Assembly: GCA_934489945.1 (NCBI GenBank)
Contig: CAKSSY010000083.1
Span: 1-6,119, forward strand
Length of the DNA stretch: 6,119 nucleotides
Direction: 5' to 3'
Source: an uncultured Eubacteriales bacterium
GTDB lineage: Bacteria > Bacillota > Clostridia > Oscillospirales > CAG-272
Shown here: piece by piece, positions 5,203 through 6,119 of the stretch
Layout of the letters: each line of letters starts with the position of its first letter
Position numbering within the stretch: position 1 is the first letter of the stretch
Made by a program: the position numbers and the translations under genes
Notes under the pieces: model-generated
What the model was told of the DNA's origin: nothing
Seen by the model: only the letters and a program-made list of their open reading frames with translations
The model's database searches: none

Positions 5203-6119
5203 TTATTTTCCGAGTTCCTTGTAATCCGAAGGAACCGTAATACCAAGCTCGCGGCAGATTTCGGGATTGTAGTATTTGCTTGCCTTGGCGTACTCAATCG
5301 GCATTTTGGAGATGTCGGATTTTCCCGTAAGGATTTCTGCCGCCATCTCACCGGTCTTGTAGCCGAGGTCGTAGTAGCTGATTGAAAGTGTAGCAATACC
5401 GCAACCACCGCAGATACCTGCCTCGCCCGCAATTACGGGAATCTTGGCATTCAGAACAATATTGCCGATTGTTTCCTTGCAGGAAGCCGCAGTGTTATCG
5501 GTCGGAATATAGAGAACATCACATTCGGAAACGGCAGCGGAAGTAACGGTCGAAACGTCGTTCGTGTCAGCGAAAGAGTAGTTTATGCAGGTCAGTCCTT
5601 TGGAAGTCAGGTACTCGGAAACCACTTTGACCTGATATGCCGAGTTGGGTTCGCCGGAGCAGTACAGGAGTCCCACCTTTTTGGCATTCGGAACCAGTTC
5701 AAGAATCATGTCCGCCTGTTCTGTCAAAGGAGCAAGATCGGAAGTACCGGAGATATTGCCGCCTACCGTTCCGCTGAAATCCTGAATTCCGAGAGCAACG
5801 CCATATTCGGTAACAGAAGTACCGAGAATCGGAATGGTAGTCGTAGCATTGTAAGCCGCCTGTAAAGCGGGGGTTGCGTTTGCCATAATCAAATCCACCT
5901 TTTTGCTGACGAAATTGTTGACAATCGTCGTGCAGGTCTGAGTATCTCCCGCAGCATTCTGAAGATCGAAAGTAACTTTGTCCGCACCGAGTTTGTCAAT
6001 CAGTGCCTGTTTAAAACCCTCAGTTGCCGCATCCAGCGCGTCATGCTTAACGAGCTGACAAATGCCGACGGTATAGCTGTCTTTCTTGTCGCCGCACGAA
6101 GCGAATGACAAGCAAAGAG
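5203..6119 (-). CDS. ABC transporter substrate-binding lipoprotein, PF04392 family (TrpX-like; 5'-partial)
   Basis: The extracytoplasmic solute receptor of the operon. The frame is open to the right edge; the TTG at 6111 lies within the signal peptide and is not the start. Numbering from that Leu, LSFAS then C6 looks like the end of a lipoprotein signal (position -3 is Phe, which is atypical), so the mature protein would be anchored through C6. PF04392 landmarks are VGICQLVKHDALDAATEGF at 15-33, ANATPALQAA at 77-86, GGNISGTSD at 117-125, LYIPTDN at 200-206 and ATLSISYYDLGYKTGEMAAEIL at 240-261. Members of this family include TrpX-like proteins, for which aromatic amino-acid binding has been reported; the ligand here is unproven. 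The mature part carries nine further cysteines, including a CGGC at 234-237. It is the first visible gene of the operon; its start, promoter and any leader are outside the window. Confidence 0.93.
   Translation of the reverse strand, partial: LCLSFASCGDKKDSYTVGICQLVKHDALDAATEGFKQALIDKLGADKVTFDLQNAAGDTQTCTTIVNNFVSKKVDLIMANATPALQAAYNATTTIPILGTSVTEYGVALGIQDFSGTVGGNISGTSDLAPLTEQADMILELVPNAKKVGLLYCSGEPNSAYQVKVVSEYLTSKGLTCINYSFADTNDVSTVTSAAVSECDVLYIPTDNTAASCKETIGNIVLNAKIPVIAGEAGICGGCGIATLSISYYDLGYKTGEMAAEILTGKSDISKMPIEYAKASKYYNPEICRELGITVPSDYKELGK

Overview
The window looks like a chromosomal segment of a low-to-mid-GC Firmicute, most likely an anaerobic gut-type member of Clostridia. Pointers are a GH29 fucosidase, a B. 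subtilis-type YmdB phosphodiesterase, a YitT-family membrane protein, a PF04392-type amino-acid ABC system with a lipoprotein binding protein, strong AGGAGG-like ribosome binding sites, consensus vegetative promoters and T-tailed hairpin terminators. The exact taxon cannot be read from the sequence.

Layout from left to right. Bases 1-1275 (+) hold a GH29 alpha-L-fucosidase whose start lies off the left edge. A strong hairpin with T runs on both strands (1274-1314) separates it from the convergent ymdB gene (2127 down to 1357, minus), which has its own promoter at 2159-2187. Between ymdB and the next gene lie a minus-strand hairpin terminator (2195-2228) with no matching upstream gene, and a perfect-consensus promoter (2238-2266) that drives a single tRNA-Val(CAC) at 2277-2353, followed by its own terminator (2360-2398). 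A distinctly AT-rich YitT-family membrane protein gene follows (2435-3274, +), closed by a terminator at 3310-3342. About 100 bases with no recognisable gene come next.

The right part, on the minus strand, is a three-gene uptake operon read inward from the right edge. It encodes a PF04392 substrate-binding lipoprotein (6119 to 5203, N-terminus off the window), a BPD_transp_2 permease (5153 to 4266) and an ATPase (4265 to 3471), with a terminator at 3441-3464. The gene order and families match TrpXYZ-like aromatic amino-acid importers, but the substrate cannot be settled here. The operon promoter and any leader lie beyond the right edge.

The units are independent: polysaccharide breakdown, nucleotide or RNA-linked signalling, tRNA supply, a membrane protein of unknown role and solute uptake. 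I see no clearly new multi-gene system. The items most worth a second look are the short divergent unit suggested behind the tRNA promoter, the A·C mismatch in the tRNA T stem, and the compositional contrast of the YitT-family gene.
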